Positions 33,868 to 43,428 are shown, numbered from the stretch's first letter. The stretch: 64,000 bases of DNA from Mobilibacterium timonense (GCF_900155555.1 NZ_FUHN01000007.1:434073-498072), one strand, 5' to 3'. The notes: generated by a model not told the origin, from the letters alone. Translations and numbers: made by a program.

Positions 33868-34791
33868 CTAGTCCTCCTTCCACTTAAGCAGTGTGAGGAT
33901 GAGCGCCTTCCTCACGTCCTTGCCGTTTTTCACCTGTTCAAAATACTTCGCCCGCGGGTCGTCATCCACGCTCACCTCGATCTCGTTCACCCTTGGCAGA
34001 GGATGCATGACGATCATGTCCTCAGGAGCGGCGGACAGTTTTTCCCTGTCAAGCACATAGGTGTTCTTCAGCCGTATGTAGTCCTCCTCGTTGAAGAATC
34101 TCTCCTTCTGGACCCTCGTCATGTAGAGCACGTCCAGCTCCGGGATGGAGTCCTCGAGGCTCCTGGTCTCGTGCCACACGGCCCCTGCCCCGGTCATCTT
34201 CTCCTTGATGTATCCTGGCAGTGTCAGCTCCTCCGGTGAGATGAGCCAGAACTCCACGTTCTCGTATCTCAGGAGGGCGTCTATGAGAGAGTGGACGGTC
34301 CGCCCGAACTTGAGGTCTCCGCAGAACCCTATCTTTATCGAATCCAGCCTGCCCTTCTCCCTTCTGATGGTGAGAAGATCGGCGAGGGTCTGTGAAGGGT
34401 GAAAATGGCTTCCGTCTCCCGCGTTTATCACGGGGATGTCGCAGCTGTGGGCCGCGACGTAGGCGGCTCCTTCCTTAGGATGCCTCACGGCGATGATATC
34501 GGCGAAGCAGGAGATGACCTTCATGGTGTCGTGGACGCTCTCTCCTTTTGAAACAGATGTGGAATTTGCATCGGAAAAGCCGATGACGTTTCCCCCGAGT
34601 TTGTACATTGCCGACTCGAAGCTGAGCCTCGTCCTGGTAGACGGTTCATAGAACAGGGTAGCCAGCTTTTTGTGGGCGCAGGCATCCTGGTACTTCTCCG
34701 GTTCAGCCGTTATCCTGTCGGCAAGATCCAGCATCTCGTCCACTTCTTCTGTGGAAAGGTCGGTGATGTTGATCAGATCTCTCTTAGCCAT
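33868..34791 (-). CDS. pyrB: Aspartate carbamoyltransferase catalytic chain
   Basis: 307 residues. Carbamoyl-phosphate site [13 protein letters not shown], the 80s-loop [11 protein letters not shown] and the aspartate-site [10 protein letters not shown] are all present. It makes carbamoyl-aspartate, the first committed pyrimidine step. Its start overlaps the end of pyrE by 19 bases. Confidence 0.97.
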   Translation of the reverse strand: MAKRDLINITDLSTEEVDEMLDLADRITAEPEKYQDACAHKKLATLFYEPSTRTRLSFESAMYKLGGNVIGFSDANSTSVSKGESVHDTMKVISCFADIIAVRHPKEGAAYVAAHSCDIPVINAGDGSHFHPSQTLADLLTIRREKGRLDSIKIGFCGDLKFGRTVHSLIDALLRYENVEFWLISPEELTLPGYIKEKMTGAGAVWHETRSLEDSIPELDVLYMTRVQKERFFNEEDYIRLKNTYVLDREKLSAAPEDMIVMHPLPRVNEIEVSVDDDPRAKYFEQVKNGKDVRKALILTLLKWKED

Positions 34792-35399
34792 TTGATTATC
34801 TTCTCTCCTTCCCCTGTCCTGATGTAGTCTTCCTTCTCGGCTTCATCTATGAGAGTCTCGATGGTGCACAGGCTCCTGTGATCCACTCCGGCCTCCCTGA
34901 AATTGACCTCTGCTTTGTTTGTGTTATAGGTAAATATGCTTACGATGCCGAGAACATCGGCACCTGCTTCTCTGAGTGCCTTCACAGCCTCGATGGAAGA
35001 GCCTCCAGTAGAAAAAAGGTCTTCAATAACCACTACCTTGTCCCCGCTCTTCAGTTCTCCCTCTATACGATTGTTTCTTCCGTGGGACTTTGAGCTGCTC
35101 CTCACGTATCCCATCGGCATCCCAAGGATATGCGCTGCTATGGCCGCATGAGCGATGCCTGCGGTGGCGGTGCCCATGAGTTTTTCACACTGTGGATAGA
35201 ATTCCCGTATGGTCTCTGCCATCTCGTTTTCCACCACGTTCCTCACCTCCGGAGCGGTGAGGATCAGCCTGTTGTCGCAGTAGATAGGGCTCTTTATTCC
35301 GCTGGCCCAGGTGAACGGTTCATCTGGCCTCAGGAATACCGCCTTTATCTTGAGAAGCCCTCTGGCTATCTCTCTTTCCTTATTTTCGTCTCTTACCAA
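34773..35399 (-). CDS. pyrE: Orotate phosphoribosyltransferase
   Basis: 208 residues with the PRPP-binding motif [14 protein letters not shown] and the dimer-loop [13 protein letters not shown]. It joins orotate to PRPP to give OMP. The frame is open to an ATG at 35456 without a ribosome site; the TTG at 35399 lies eight bases after AGGAGG and gives the family length, so I prefer it. Confidence 0.93.
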   Translation of the reverse strand: MVRDENKEREIARGLLKIKAVFLRPDEPFTWASGIKSPIYCDNRLILTAPEVRNVVENEMAETIREFYPQCEKLMGTATAGIAHAAIAAHILGMPMGYVRSSSKSHGRNNRIEGELKSGDKVVVIEDLFSTGGSSIEAVKALREAGADVLGIVSIFTYNTNKAEVNFREAGVDHRSLCTIETLIDEAEKEDYIRTGEGEKIIKWLREI

Positions 35400-35471
35400 A
35401 TCTGTTGCCTCCTCCCAGAACACGAAAACTTCTCTCGTCAGCCGGAAACCCGGCATATGTGAAAATCTTTT

Positions 35472-36188
35472 TTACCGGAGACACCTCTCGTAGGCAGAAG
35501 AAGGATCCTCCGCCCTTGTGATGCTCCTGCCTATGACCATGAAATCGCTGCCGCCCTTTCTGGCATCTCCAGGCGTGGTGACCCGCTTCTGGTCGCCCTT
35601 CGAATCTCCCGGCAATCTGATGCCAGGAGTCACGGTGAGGAAGTCCTCTCCAACCGACCGGTGTATTGTCCCGGCCTCCATAGGGGAGCATACCACGCCG
35701 TCCAGGCCCGCTTCTCTGGCGTTTCTCGCATAGCTGACCACGGTCTCCTCAACCTCTCCAGGTATAAGGAGCTGGCCGTTCATGGTGTCCTTGTCTATCG
35801 ACGTGAGCATGGTCACGGCGATGAGATACGGCTTTTTCCCCGGAGCCCCTGCCTGGACCCAGCCCTCGTCCAGGCCCTTCCTGGCAGCCTCCATCATTTT
35901 TCTGCCTCCTGCGGCGTGGACGTTCACCATGTCCACCCCGAGGCCAGCCAGCACTCTCATGGCACTGCCCACGGTGTTCGGGATGTCGTGGAGCTTAAGA
36001 TCGAGGAATATCCTGTATCCCCTCGCCTTGATCTCCCTTATGATGTCAGGGCCACAGGCGTAAAACAGCTCCATGCCGACCTTGACGAATGGCTTTTCTC
36101 CCTTGATCTCCATACGGTCGAGGAAGTTAAGCGCCTCCTCACCTCCCGGAAAATCAAGTGCGATCATAATGTCGTTATAGTCTCTCAT
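35472..36188 (-). CDS. pyrF: Orotidine 5'-phosphate decarboxylase
   Basis: 238 residues. IMIALDFPGG at the start, the catalytic Asp-Lys block FLDLKLHDIPNTV and the phosphate-binding TPGIRLPGD near the end are clear. It decarboxylates OMP to UMP. Middle gene of the pyr operon; four bases after pyrD. Confidence 0.96.
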   Translation of the reverse strand: MRDYNDIMIALDFPGGEEALNFLDRMEIKGEKPFVKVGMELFYACGPDIIREIKARGYRIFLDLKLHDIPNTVGSAMRVLAGLGVDMVNVHAAGGRKMMEAARKGLDEGWVQAGAPGKKPYLIAVTMLTSIDKDTMNGQLLIPGEVEETVVSYARNAREAGLDGVVCSPMEAGTIHRSVGEDFLTVTPGIRLPGDSKGDQKRVTTPGDARKGGSDFMVIGRSITRAEDPSSAYERCLR

Positions 36189-36191
36189 GTT

Positions 36192-37103
36192 CTAAATCAC
36201 TCCTCTGATCTCATCCAGACTCTCAATGCCAAGCTCTTCCATGCGCTTCGGAAGTTCCTTTATTATATCCGGGCAGGTCCACGGGTCCACCAGGTTTGCC
36301 GATCCCACCTGTACGGCGGTGGCTCCAGCCATTATCATCTCGAGCACGTCATCAGCATTTGAAATGCCGCCTATTCCTATGACCGGTATATCCACTGCAT
36401 GGAAGGCCTCGTTCACCATGCGAAGGGCTATCGGCTTGATAGCGGGCCCGGAAAGTCCGGCGTATTTCATGGCTGTAACGGGCTTCCTGGCCTTCAGGTC
36501 GATCTTGAGGGCCTTGAAATTGTTGATAAGGCTGATGCCGTCTGCACCGCCCTCCTCACACGCCCTGGCTATCGACGCTATGTCTGTGACATTCGGCGTC
36601 AGCTTCATGAACACCGGAAGACTGGTGTTTTTCTTAACCTCTTCGGTTATCCTCCTGCTGATCTCAGGGTCGGCACCGAACGCTGCGCCTCCGTCTTTGA
36701 CGTTCGGGCAGCTTATATTCACTTCTAAGGCGACCACCTGCTCCTGGCCGTCTATGGCCCTGGCAAGCCTGCCGTATTCTTCCGGCGAGGACCCGCTGAT
36801 GTTCGAGATCACCGGTCCGTAGTAGATCTCTCTCAACATCGGAAGGTCCTCTTCCAGGTAGTGCTCTATACCAGGGTTCTGGAGGCCTATGGAATTCATC
36901 ATACCCTGGCTGCACTCCGCGATCCGCGGCAGCGGATTTCCATATCTCGGTTCCCAGGTCACGCTTTTGGTCACCAGCGCTCCCAGGATGCTCAGGTCAA
37001 AATAATCCTTGTATTCCTGCCCGTATCCGAACGTTCCGCTGGCAGGCATGACCGGGTTATGAAGCTCGGTCCCCGCCAGATCCACCTTCATGTCAGGTCT
37101 CAT
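36192..37103 (-). CDS. pyrD: Dihydroorotate dehydrogenase B, catalytic subunit
   Basis: 303 residues, an FMN-binding barrel of class 1B. The substrate motif VNISCPNVKDGG holds the active-site region; VFMKLTPNVTD and GIGGISNADDVLEMIMAGA bind FMN. It works with PyrK and uses NAD+. Of two ATGs six bases apart, the one at 37103 has the better distance to AGGAG. Confidence 0.96.
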   Translation of the reverse strand: MRPDMKVDLAGTELHNPVMPASGTFGYGQEYKDYFDLSILGALVTKSVTWEPRYGNPLPRIAECSQGMMNSIGLQNPGIEHYLEEDLPMLREIYYGPVISNISGSSPEEYGRLARAIDGQEQVVALEVNISCPNVKDGGAAFGADPEISRRITEEVKKNTSLPVFMKLTPNVTDIASIARACEEGGADGISLINNFKALKIDLKARKPVTAMKYAGLSGPAIKPIALRMVNEAFHAVDIPVIGIGGISNADDVLEMIMAGATAVQVGSANLVDPWTCPDIIKELPKRMEELGIESLDEIRGVI

Positions 37104-37165
37104 ATCCATCTCCTGTCTAGTCTCCTCCGATCTCTTTCTCGCTGTTCATCCTTCAGGCTACGGCA

Positions 37166-37900
37166 TCACACCAGCTGATCCCACAGAAGCTCATCCTTCC
37201 GGAACACCGGCCCTTCCTTACAGACTCTCCTGCTACCGTCAACGGTCTTCACGGAACAGCCCATGCATGCTCCGAAACCGCAGCCCATTCTTGCCTCCAG
37301 GCTGAAGAACCCGTCTTTTACCTTAGGGTCCAGTGCCTTCAGCATGGCCAGCGGACCACAGGCACAGGCCACATCCGCGACATCGAAGGCATCTGTTACG
37401 AAGCCCTTTTTTCCAGAACTGCCGTCAGCCGTCATTACCGTAACGTCGTCGCACAGATCCCTGAACTGATCCAGGAGGAATATTTCCTTCTCTGAATTGT
37501 ATCCGAGTATTACCTTACAGCTCTTGCCTTCCATGGTGAGTGCCCTCACAAGGCCCAGCATCGGAGGGATCCCGATGCCTCCACCGATGATATATACGTC
37601 CTGCGGTAAAACGCCAACGTCATAGCCGTTCCCGAGTCCCGTGAGCACATCAAGCTCATCACCGGACTCCATGCGGCTCATGATCCTGGTGCCGTCTCCG
37701 ACGACCCTGTACACGAGGGTATACCGGTCACCGTCGAACCTGCAGACAGAAATGGGCCTCCTCAGAAACTTCTCAGGGACCTGCACCATGGCAAACTGCC
37801 CGGGATGGCTGAAGCGACTCCCCTCTGTCTCTATCATCATGGAGTATATGCCAGGAGCTATCTCAACATTCTCCAGGATAGTGCTCTTCGTATTACGCAT
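37166..37900 (-). CDS. pyrK: Dihydroorotate dehydrogenase B, electron-transfer subunit
   Basis: 244 residues. Ferredoxin-reductase-like FAD domain (RRPISVCRFDG), NAD-binding domain (YIIGGGIGIPPMLGLVRAL) and a C-terminal [2Fe-2S] site with four cysteines in GCGFGACMGCSV...RVC. It passes electrons from PyrD to NAD+. AGGAGG before the ATG. Confidence 0.96.
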   Translation of the reverse strand: MRNTKSTILENVEIAPGIYSMMIETEGSRFSHPGQFAMVQVPEKFLRRPISVCRFDGDRYTLVYRVVGDGTRIMSRMESGDELDVLTGLGNGYDVGVLPQDVYIIGGGIGIPPMLGLVRALTMEGKSCKVILGYNSEKEIFLLDQFRDLCDDVTVMTADGSSGKKGFVTDAFDVADVACACGPLAMLKALDPKVKDGFFSLEARMGCGFGACMGCSVKTVDGSRRVCKEGPVFRKDELLWDQLV

Positions 37901-37928
37901 CTCTTTCCCTCCTGTGTATTTCTGATCT

Positions 37929-39164
37929 CTATCTGATGTCCGGGTCCCGATATACGACCCTGCCTCCGCAGATGGTCATCAGCACCCGTCCGTAAAGTTC
38001 CTGACCGTCGAATGGCGTACATTTTCCCTTGGAAAAGAATTTCCGGCTATCCAGGGCGAACGGCTTCTCCAGTTCTGCAAGAGTCCAGCTGTTGTCCTGC
38101 GGGATGTTGAACCGACTTCTAGGGTTTATGCACATGAGCTCCACCAGCTTCTCCAGCGTGATGATCTTCTCTCTCACAAGACCGGTGTACAGAGCAGGAA
38201 AGGCGCACTCAAGTCCCGTGATGCCGTTCATGCTCTTCAGGAACCCCCTGCTCTTTTCCTCTTCGCTGTGCGGCGCGTGATCTGTGGCGATCATGTCCAC
38301 GGTGCCATCAAGAATCCCGATGATGAGCTGCCTCCTGTCCTCCGGATCTTTTATCGGCGGGTTCATCTTGTACCGTCCTCCGAGCTCCGGCGCTGCCGCG
38401 ATCCTCTCATTCACAGTTTCGCTGTCCAGGAGCAGATAGTGTGGCGCAGTCTCGCATGTCACGTCTACTCCGCTCTTTTTTCCTTCTCTTATGACCTCCA
38501 CGCTCTCTCTGGTGGATATGTGGCACACGTGATAGGACGCTCCCGTCTCATCCGCAAGTTTTATGTCCCTCTCGATCTGCCGCCATTCACTTTCTCTGAC
38601 CTTTCCCTGAGCCAGAAGCGCTTCATCCTCGCAGTGAGCGACTATTATTTTTCCAAGGGCATGTGCCTCTTCCATCGCCGCCCTCATCAGTCCCTCGTCC
38701 TGAACGCCTCTTCCGTCATCGGAGAATGCCACTACATGAGGGGCCAGCTCCTCCATGCGCGATAGCTCTCCTGTGCCGGACTGGTCGCCCGTGATCGTCC
38801 CGTAAGGGTGGATGTGGATCCGCTCCTCTTCCGGTATTCCATCGATCGCGTCAGTCTCTGCTTTAAGGCCTCTCAGGTCCGACGGGGCCGGTTTCAGGTT
38901 CGGCATGGTGCATACGTCTGTGTATCCTCCCCTCGCCGCAGCTCTCGATCCCGTGAGCATCGTCTCCTTGTACTCCTGTCCCGGCTCCCTGAAGTGAACG
39001 TGGACGTCGCAGAAGGATGGCAAAATAAAAGAGTTATCAATGTCGATAACCCTGTCATGTTGTGAAATATCAATAAAGCCGCCAGCCAAGCCGCGCTCCG
39101 TATCGAAAAGGATGTTGTCTTCGAAGTGTTTGTCTGTGTAGATCTTTCCGCCTCTGAAAAACAT
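37929..39164 (-). CDS. pyrC: Dihydroorotase
   Basis: 411 residues, class I type. The metal pair DVHVHFREPGQE, the loop with IVAHCEDEALL, HVCHISTRES and the catalytic ATDHAPHS are intact. It closes carbamoyl-aspartate to dihydroorotate. First gene of pyrCKDFEBI, preceded by GGAGG. No PyrR-type anti-antiterminator or terminator is visible in the 90 bases between the cold-shock terminator and the start. Confidence 0.96.
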   Translation of the reverse strand: MFFRGGKIYTDKHFEDNILFDTERGLAGGFIDISQHDRVIDIDNSFILPSFCDVHVHFREPGQEYKETMLTGSRAAARGGYTDVCTMPNLKPAPSDLRGLKAETDAIDGIPEEERIHIHPYGTITGDQSGTGELSRMEELAPHVVAFSDDGRGVQDEGLMRAAMEEAHALGKIIVAHCEDEALLAQGKVRESEWRQIERDIKLADETGASYHVCHISTRESVEVIREGKKSGVDVTCETAPHYLLLDSETVNERIAAAPELGGRYKMNPPIKDPEDRRQLIIGILDGTVDMIATDHAPHSEEEKSRGFLKSMNGITGLECAFPALYTGLVREKIITLEKLVELMCINPRSRFNIPQDNSWTLAELEKPFALDSRKFFSKGKCTPFDGQELYGRVLMTICGGRVVYRDPDIR

Positions 39165-39248
39165 TTATATCCTCCGTGATCTCTTATCTTTACCCGAATC
39201 TACGAAACATTTTACCATCTGTCGGCAGGTAATTGTGTATTAATAATG

Positions 39249-39272
39249 AAAAAAGCCACCCGTTCGGGCGGC
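39249..39272 (-). terminator. Terminator of the cold-shock gene
   Basis: GCCGCCCG pairs with CGGGTGGC (one G-T) around AA, then six Ts on the minus strand. Confidence 0.9.
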
Positions 39273-39315
39273 CGTCTATACCTGATCATGATTTTAACTT
39301 TCAGGCTGCTGTGAG

Positions 39316-39531
39316 TTACTCTACGACGGTAACGTTCACAGCTCTCTTCTTGGTAGGATTCTTAGGATCGTCCTCGATGTCGAATGTGACCTTGTCCCCA
39401 TCCTTCAGAGATTTGAATCCATCGCACTGGATGGCAGAATAGTGAACGAACACATCTGCGCCCCCTTCTCCGTTCTCGATGAATCCATAGCCCTTGCTGT
39501 TGTTGAACCATTTAACCGTACCCGTGCTCAT
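39316..39531 (-). CDS. Cold-shock domain protein
   Basis: 71 residues, a single OB-fold with RNP1 (KGYGFIE) and RNP2 (VFVHYSAI). It starts [12 protein letters not shown], typical of CspA-like RNA chaperones. AGGAGG lies five bases before the ATG. It has its own promoter with a leader of about 60 bases and its own terminator. Confidence 0.95.
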   Translation of the reverse strand: MSTGTVKWFNNSKGYGFIENGEGGADVFVHYSAIQCDGFKSLKDGDKVTFDIEDDPKNPTKKRAVNVTVVE

Positions 39532-39596
39532 TATGTCCTCCTGTCCTAATACCCTGAGGTTTCATTTGTTGGTGAAAAAAATAAAACACAATCGGA

Positions 39597-39625
39597 ATTT
39601 TACCCCCGGCATAACAAATTGTCAA
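39597..39625 (-). promoter_or_regulatory. Promoter of the cold-shock gene
   Basis: TTGACA (39625-39620), 17 bases, TAAAAT (39602-39597) on the minus strand. The rest of 39626-39722 is AT-rich and holds no gene that I can support. Confidence 0.8.
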
Positions 39626-39722
39626 TTGAAACGCCGAATTTTATAGTATAAATTTCATATTTGTGGTTATTTATGCATCAATGTGACGGCAAACGACGTC
39701 ACAAGTCTCCATATGTGTCCAG

Positions 39723-39763
39723 AAAAAATGCGGAGGCCGCCTCATCATCCGGCAGACTCCGCA
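39723..39763 (-). terminator. Terminator of nifS-nifU
   Basis: TGCGGAG pairs with CTCCGCA, with an inner GCC/GGC pairing, then six Ts on the minus strand. Confidence 0.88.
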
Positions 39764-39785
39764 ATATCCTCAGATCATTCCCGAA

Positions 39786-40211
39786 CTACAGGTCGCTCTC
39801 CTCATCAGGCTTGAAGTCCTTGATCTCCGGAGGCAGCTCCATGTCGTTCTTCTTGTAGTAATCCACCAGCGCTGCCTTGATGGCTTCCTCGGCCAGTACC
39901 GAGCAGTGGATCTTGTGTGTAGGCAATCCGTCCAGTGCCTCTACAACAGCCTTGTTGGACAGCTCCAGCGCCTCCTTTACCGTCTTCCCCTTGATCATCT
40001 CCGTCGCCATGGAACTTGTGGCGATGGCTGAACCGCAGCCAAATGTCTTGAACTTGCAATCCGTGATGATGCCGTCATCGATCTTGAGGTACATCCTCAT
40101 GATGTCTCCGCAGACAGGGTTTCCAACCTCGCCTACTCCGTCGGCATTCTCTATCTCTCCTACGTTTCTCGGATGCTCGAAGTGATCCATTACTTTTTCA
40201 CTATATAACAT
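39786..40211 (-). CDS. nifU: Fe-S cluster scaffold protein NifU/IscU
   Basis: 141 residues. The three scaffold cysteines are present: GNPVCGD, FGCGSAIA and KIHCSVLAEEAI. It builds [2Fe-2S]/[4Fe-4S] clusters with sulphur from the NifS-type desulfurase encoded just before it. Its start overlaps the end of nifS by 11 bases, so they are translationally coupled. Confidence 0.95.
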   Translation of the reverse strand: MLYSEKVMDHFEHPRNVGEIENADGVGEVGNPVCGDIMRMYLKIDDGIITDCKFKTFGCGSAIATSSMATEMIKGKTVKEALELSNKAVVEALDGLPTHKIHCSVLAEEAIKAALVDYYKKNDMELPPEIKDFKPDEESDL

Positions 40212-41391
40212 GTTTCCTGACTCCTCTCTCCAGTTCGTCCCAGAAAGGACTGATCTCTCTGAACTGAGCTACTACCTGATGTACCTTCTCGATAATATAG
40301 TCTACCTGCTCCTCGGTGTTGTCCTCGGCCAGGCTGAATCTCAGTGATCCGTGTGCGGCCTCTACCGGAAGTCCGATGCCCATGAGCACGTGGCTCGGCT
40401 CAAGGGACTGGCTGGAGCACGCCGACCCGGATGAGCACTCTATTCCATACATATCCAGTGCAAGCAGCAGAGACTCTCCTTCTGCTCCCTCGAATGAATA
40501 GTTCACGTTGCCCGGCAGCCTCTTCGTCCTGTGACCGTTGAGCCTTGAATGCGGAATATCCGCAAGACCCTCGATGAGCCTGTCTCTCAGGGCGACAGTC
40601 TTTGCCGTGTTGGCCTCCATGTTGGCGACACCCTCCTCCAGGGCAGCAGCCATGGCAGCAGCCGCAGGTGTGTTGGATGTGCCGGCTCTCTTTCCTCTCT
40701 CCTGAGCACCTCCCTCGACGATGTTCAGCAGCTTCACACCCTTTCTGGCATACAGAGCTCCCACACCCTTAGGGCCGTGGAACTTGTGACCGGACATCGA
40801 CAGCATATCGATGTTCATGGCCTGTACATCGATAGGCAGGTGGGCGGCCGCCTGTACAGCGTCTGTATGGAAAAGTACTCCCTTCTCGTGGCAGAGTTTT
40901 CCGATCTCAGCCACAGGCTGGATGGAGCCGATCTCGTTGTTTGCGAACATGATGGACACCAGCGCTGTGTCAGGCCTGATCGCCTTCTCTATGTCGTCAA
41001 CGGAGATGATCCCGTCAGGCTGAGGATCCAGAATGGTCACGTCGAACCCTTCCTTCTTCAGCTTCTTCATGGTATTCAGAATGGCATCGTGTTCGATGCT
41101 CATGGTTATCAGATGGTTCTTACCCTTGCTCTTCAGTCCTCTGGCCGCGGAGATCAGAGCCTGGTTGTCCGACTCGCTTCCGCCGGAAGTGAAGTAGATC
41201 TCGTTCGGATTTGCTGCATTGATGGCCTTCGCCACCTTGGCTCTGGCATCCTCGAGGACTTCTTTGGTAGCCTGTCCTTCAGAATGCAGGCTGTTAGGGT
41301 TGCCGTTGGCATTTTTCAGGCAGTCCACCATGACCTTCATAGAAGTCTCGCTCATGTACGTAGTGGCTGCATTGTCTGCATATACTCTCAT
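40201..41391 (-). CDS. nifS: Cysteine desulfurase NifS/IscS
   Basis: 396 residues, PLP fold type I. It begins YADNAATTYM; the PLP lysine is in SMSGHKFHGPKGVG and the catalytic cysteine in SSGSACSSQSLEPSHVL. It removes sulphur from cysteine for cluster assembly. A strong promoter and an inverted-repeat operator lie about 100 bases upstream; AGGAGG precedes the ATG. Confidence 0.95.
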   Translation of the reverse strand: MRVYADNAATTYMSETSMKVMVDCLKNANGNPNSLHSEGQATKEVLEDARAKVAKAINAANPNEIYFTSGGSESDNQALISAARGLKSKGKNHLITMSIEHDAILNTMKKLKKEGFDVTILDPQPDGIISVDDIEKAIRPDTALVSIMFANNEIGSIQPVAEIGKLCHEKGVLFHTDAVQAAAHLPIDVQAMNIDMLSMSGHKFHGPKGVGALYARKGVKLLNIVEGGAQERGKRAGTSNTPAAAAMAAALEEGVANMEANTAKTVALRDRLIEGLADIPHSRLNGHRTKRLPGNVNYSFEGAEGESLLLALDMYGIECSSGSACSSQSLEPSHVLMGIGLPVEAAHGSLRFSLAEDNTEEQVDYIIEKVHQVVAQFREISPFWDELERGVRKHVI

Positions 41392-41490
41392 GTTCTCCTC
41401 CTGTTTATCAATAGCCCGCCCTTCTGTAAGATGCGAGGCTGATCGTCTGGGAACCCCATTGAGTTTCTTTCGTTTTTCTTTCCATGGGAT

Positions 41491-41519
41491 AAATTAGCAC
41501 TTAATTCCTAGCGTGTCAA
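41491..41519 (-). promoter_or_regulatory. Promoter of nifS-nifU
   Basis: TTGACA (41519-41514), 17 bases, TAATTT (41496-41491) on the minus strand. The spacer and -35 box lie inside the operator at 41503-41527. Confidence 0.8.
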
Positions 41520-41527
41520 TAGGAATT
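41503..41527. promoter_or_regulatory. Putative Rrf2 operator at nifS
   Basis: AATTCCTA-N9-TAGGAATT, a perfect 25-base inverted repeat over the nifS -35 box. The same AATTCC-N13-GGAATT frame occurs at the cysE promoter (50779-50803), and an N12 version at the Rrf2 gene itself. Confidence 0.75.
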
Positions 41528-41579
41528 ATTCAATAGAGGTTGTGCAATAATCTGTACATTCTTTACGTTCAGGTAAAGT

Positions 41580-42086
41580 TTATATTTCACCTTGCATTTT
41601 CTCCTCCGCGGCGCGCCTCTTCGCCCGGCAGGACTCCTTGTAATCCGCCATGGTTATCCCCTTTGGAAGGATCCTGTCCATGTTTCCGTCTATGATATCG
41701 CGAAGGGTTATGTTCTCAAGATAGTTGTCTATAACCATGTCCAGCCCCAGCCACAGAGGCAGGATACCGCAGGATGCCGCCTTCTCGCAGGATACGTGAT
41801 CGTTTTTCAGACATTCTACAGGCGCAAGACTCCCCTCGGTTATCTCGAGTATCTCTCCGATATTGTATTCCTCGGGCTTTCTCGCCAGTCTGTACCCGCC
41901 GTTCTTTCCTCTCAGACTCTTGAGCAGACCTCCCTTGTTCAGCATGGATACCACTATTTCAAGGTATTTCATGGACAGATTCTGTCTCTCCGCGATGTCG
42001 CTGAGTGATATCACTCCGTCGCCCTCGTTGTTGGCCAGATCCATCATCACGATGAGCGCATACCGGCCCTTTGTGGAAACCATCAT
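41580..42086 (-). CDS. Rrf2 family regulator (IscR/CymR-like)
   Basis: 168 residues. N-terminal winged helix-turn-helix (SLSDIAERQNLSMKYLEIVVSMLNK, LRGKNGGYRLAR) and a C-terminal part with three cysteines in CLKNDHVSCEKAASC, spaced like the Fe-S ligands of IscR. It lies just upstream of nifS in the same direction and its promoter has the same type of repeat, so self-repression and control of nifSU are likely. The start may be 42086 or 42083; GGGAGG is upstream. Whether it senses Fe-S status (IscR) or cysteine (CymR) is open; the three cysteines favour a cluster. Confidence 0.92.
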   Translation of the reverse strand: MMVSTKGRYALIVMMDLANNEGDGVISLSDIAERQNLSMKYLEIVVSMLNKGGLLKSLRGKNGGYRLARKPEEYNIGEILEITEGSLAPVECLKNDHVSCEKAASCGILPLWLGLDMVIDNYLENITLRDIIDGNMDRILPKGITMADYKESCRAKRRAAEEKMQGEI

Positions 42087-42125
42087 TTCAACTCGACCTC
42101 CCGATCCTGATTTTTCTCAAAATGT

Positions 42126-42149
42126 AATTCCTAGTATAACACAGGAATT
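42126..42149. promoter_or_regulatory. Putative Rrf2 operator at its own promoter
   Basis: AATTCC-N12-GGAATT, one base shorter inside than the other two sites. It covers a TGTTATACT extended -10 box on the minus strand (about 42134-42142). Confidence 0.6.
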
Positions 42150-42201
42150 TAGTATTTGGTGTTCTTTGTGGAAAGGAAATGAGTGCAGATGCGTCACAGA
42201 C

Positions 42202-43338
42202 CTACCGTTTCTTGAAATTTCTCTGGGAAAACAGCAGGTCCTGTTCGTTTCCGAACCTGTCAACCACCGCTCTCCTCCTGTCCCGGGCAACGACCACGTC
42301 GAACATACCATCGTCCCGATACTTTATATATGAATACTCCGCCGGTGCAGTCATTGTCTTCGACGCCACGTCGTAGATCCCCATGCACTCGAATCCGACG
42401 TCTTCCCAGTATTCTATGTAAAAAAGATATTTATCCGTGTTGCCGTAAATGTCCACTCCGTAGATGCTCGGGCCGAAGATCGCGTTGTCGTCGTAGTCGA
42501 TGACCCAGAAGTGGTTGTTCTGATCCATCACCATGGCATATCCCACCTTGAGACAGTAGAGATCCCTGTACTGGCACGGGATGAGGAGCCTCCCGTCGGC
42601 GGCGCAGGCGCCCACAAGCAGCTGGCCGTCACCGCTCATGACCGACACCTGATACAGTTCCCTGGTGAAGTCGGCCAGGTGTATGTACCTGTACACCGGA
42701 GGGATCTTCACCTTGCCTGCCACGTCCACCAGCCCTTCGTACATCTGGCCGTCCTGGAAGTTCCTGACTCTCTGCTTGTAGCTGTCCTGGGTCATGGGGA
42801 TCTTCTCGGTGCTCATGACACCGTAAACGCCGTCCCGCACATCCACCGTATCCACCGTAAAGACGAATCGCTTTTCTTTTTCGTTGTACGAGAGTCTGAG
42901 GGAGACCGCCTTTGTGGTCTCGTGCCTTTTCTTCCTGTGCTCCGAGTCCATCATCTTGTCGCCGAACAGGAAAATTATCGACCTGGAGGCATTTCTCCCA
43001 CCCGGATAGATGGCCAGCAGAGACTTCCCGAATACCTGCCGGCACTGCTCTATGAAGTTCTCGTCTTTTCCAAAGCTGTCCTGGGAACTGTGGCGCAACT
43101 TGCACCGGTCCCCTCCTCCGAACCACACAGCAAGACCTGTTTTTTCGAAGAACAGTGAACAGAAGCCCTGTTCGCTGTTCCCACGCACGGCGGTGAGCCA
43201 CTCTCCTCTCAGCGCCTCGGAGAAGCTTCGCAGCAGATCCCCGAATTCGCTGGCAGAGCCCGGCTCACGGCCGAACCACTCTTCGTATGACACCCCGTCT
43301 ATCGACCTTACAACATTCTTTGCCATAGCCATAGCCAT
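42202..43338 (-). CDS. WG-repeat-containing protein of unknown function
   Basis: 378 residues, soluble. The C-terminal 190 residues hold WG-like repeats, seen best in GLVDVAGKVKIPPVYRYI and GMFDVVVARDRRRAVVD; each is a short beta element of about 45 residues. The N-terminal 190 residues, with SIDGVSYEEWFGR and FFEKTGLAVWFGGGDR, match nothing that I recognise. No signal peptide. AAGGA lies six bases before the ATG. It is a single-gene unit between the TetR terminator and the Rrf2 gene. Confidence 0.75.
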   Translation of the reverse strand: MAMAMAKNVVRSIDGVSYEEWFGREPGSASEFGDLLRSFSEALRGEWLTAVRGNSEQGFCSLFFEKTGLAVWFGGGDRCKLRHSSQDSFGKDENFIEQCRQVFGKSLLAIYPGGRNASRSIIFLFGDKMMDSEHRKKRHETTKAVSLRLSYNEKEKRFVFTVDTVDVRDGVYGVMSTEKIPMTQDSYKQRVRNFQDGQMYEGLVDVAGKVKIPPVYRYIHLADFTRELYQVSVMSGDGQLLVGACAADGRLLIPCQYRDLYCLKVGYAMVMDQNNHFWVIDYDDNAIFGPSIYGVDIYGNTDKYLFYIEYWEDVGFECMGIYDVASKTMTAPAEYSYIKYRDDGMFDVVVARDRRRAVVDRFGNEQDLLFSQRNFKKR

Positions 43339-43390
43339 TACCGATCCTTACTACTTCTTCACAACAGCCTTTCGGCGCACACTTCTTAAT

Positions 43391-43420
43391 ATTATAAAGC
43401 CTTATGCCTTACCGTTGCAA
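43391..43420 (-). promoter_or_regulatory. Promoter of the WG-repeat gene
   Basis: TTGCAA (43420-43415), 18 bases, TATAAT (43396-43391) on the minus strand. Confidence 0.65.
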
Positions 43421-43428
43421 AAGAAAAA

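Noticed and set aside
39626-39722. A small gene between the cold-shock gene and nifU
   Set aside because: The plus-strand frame has no ribosome site and overlaps the terminator of nifU; the sequence is AT-rich promoter DNA.
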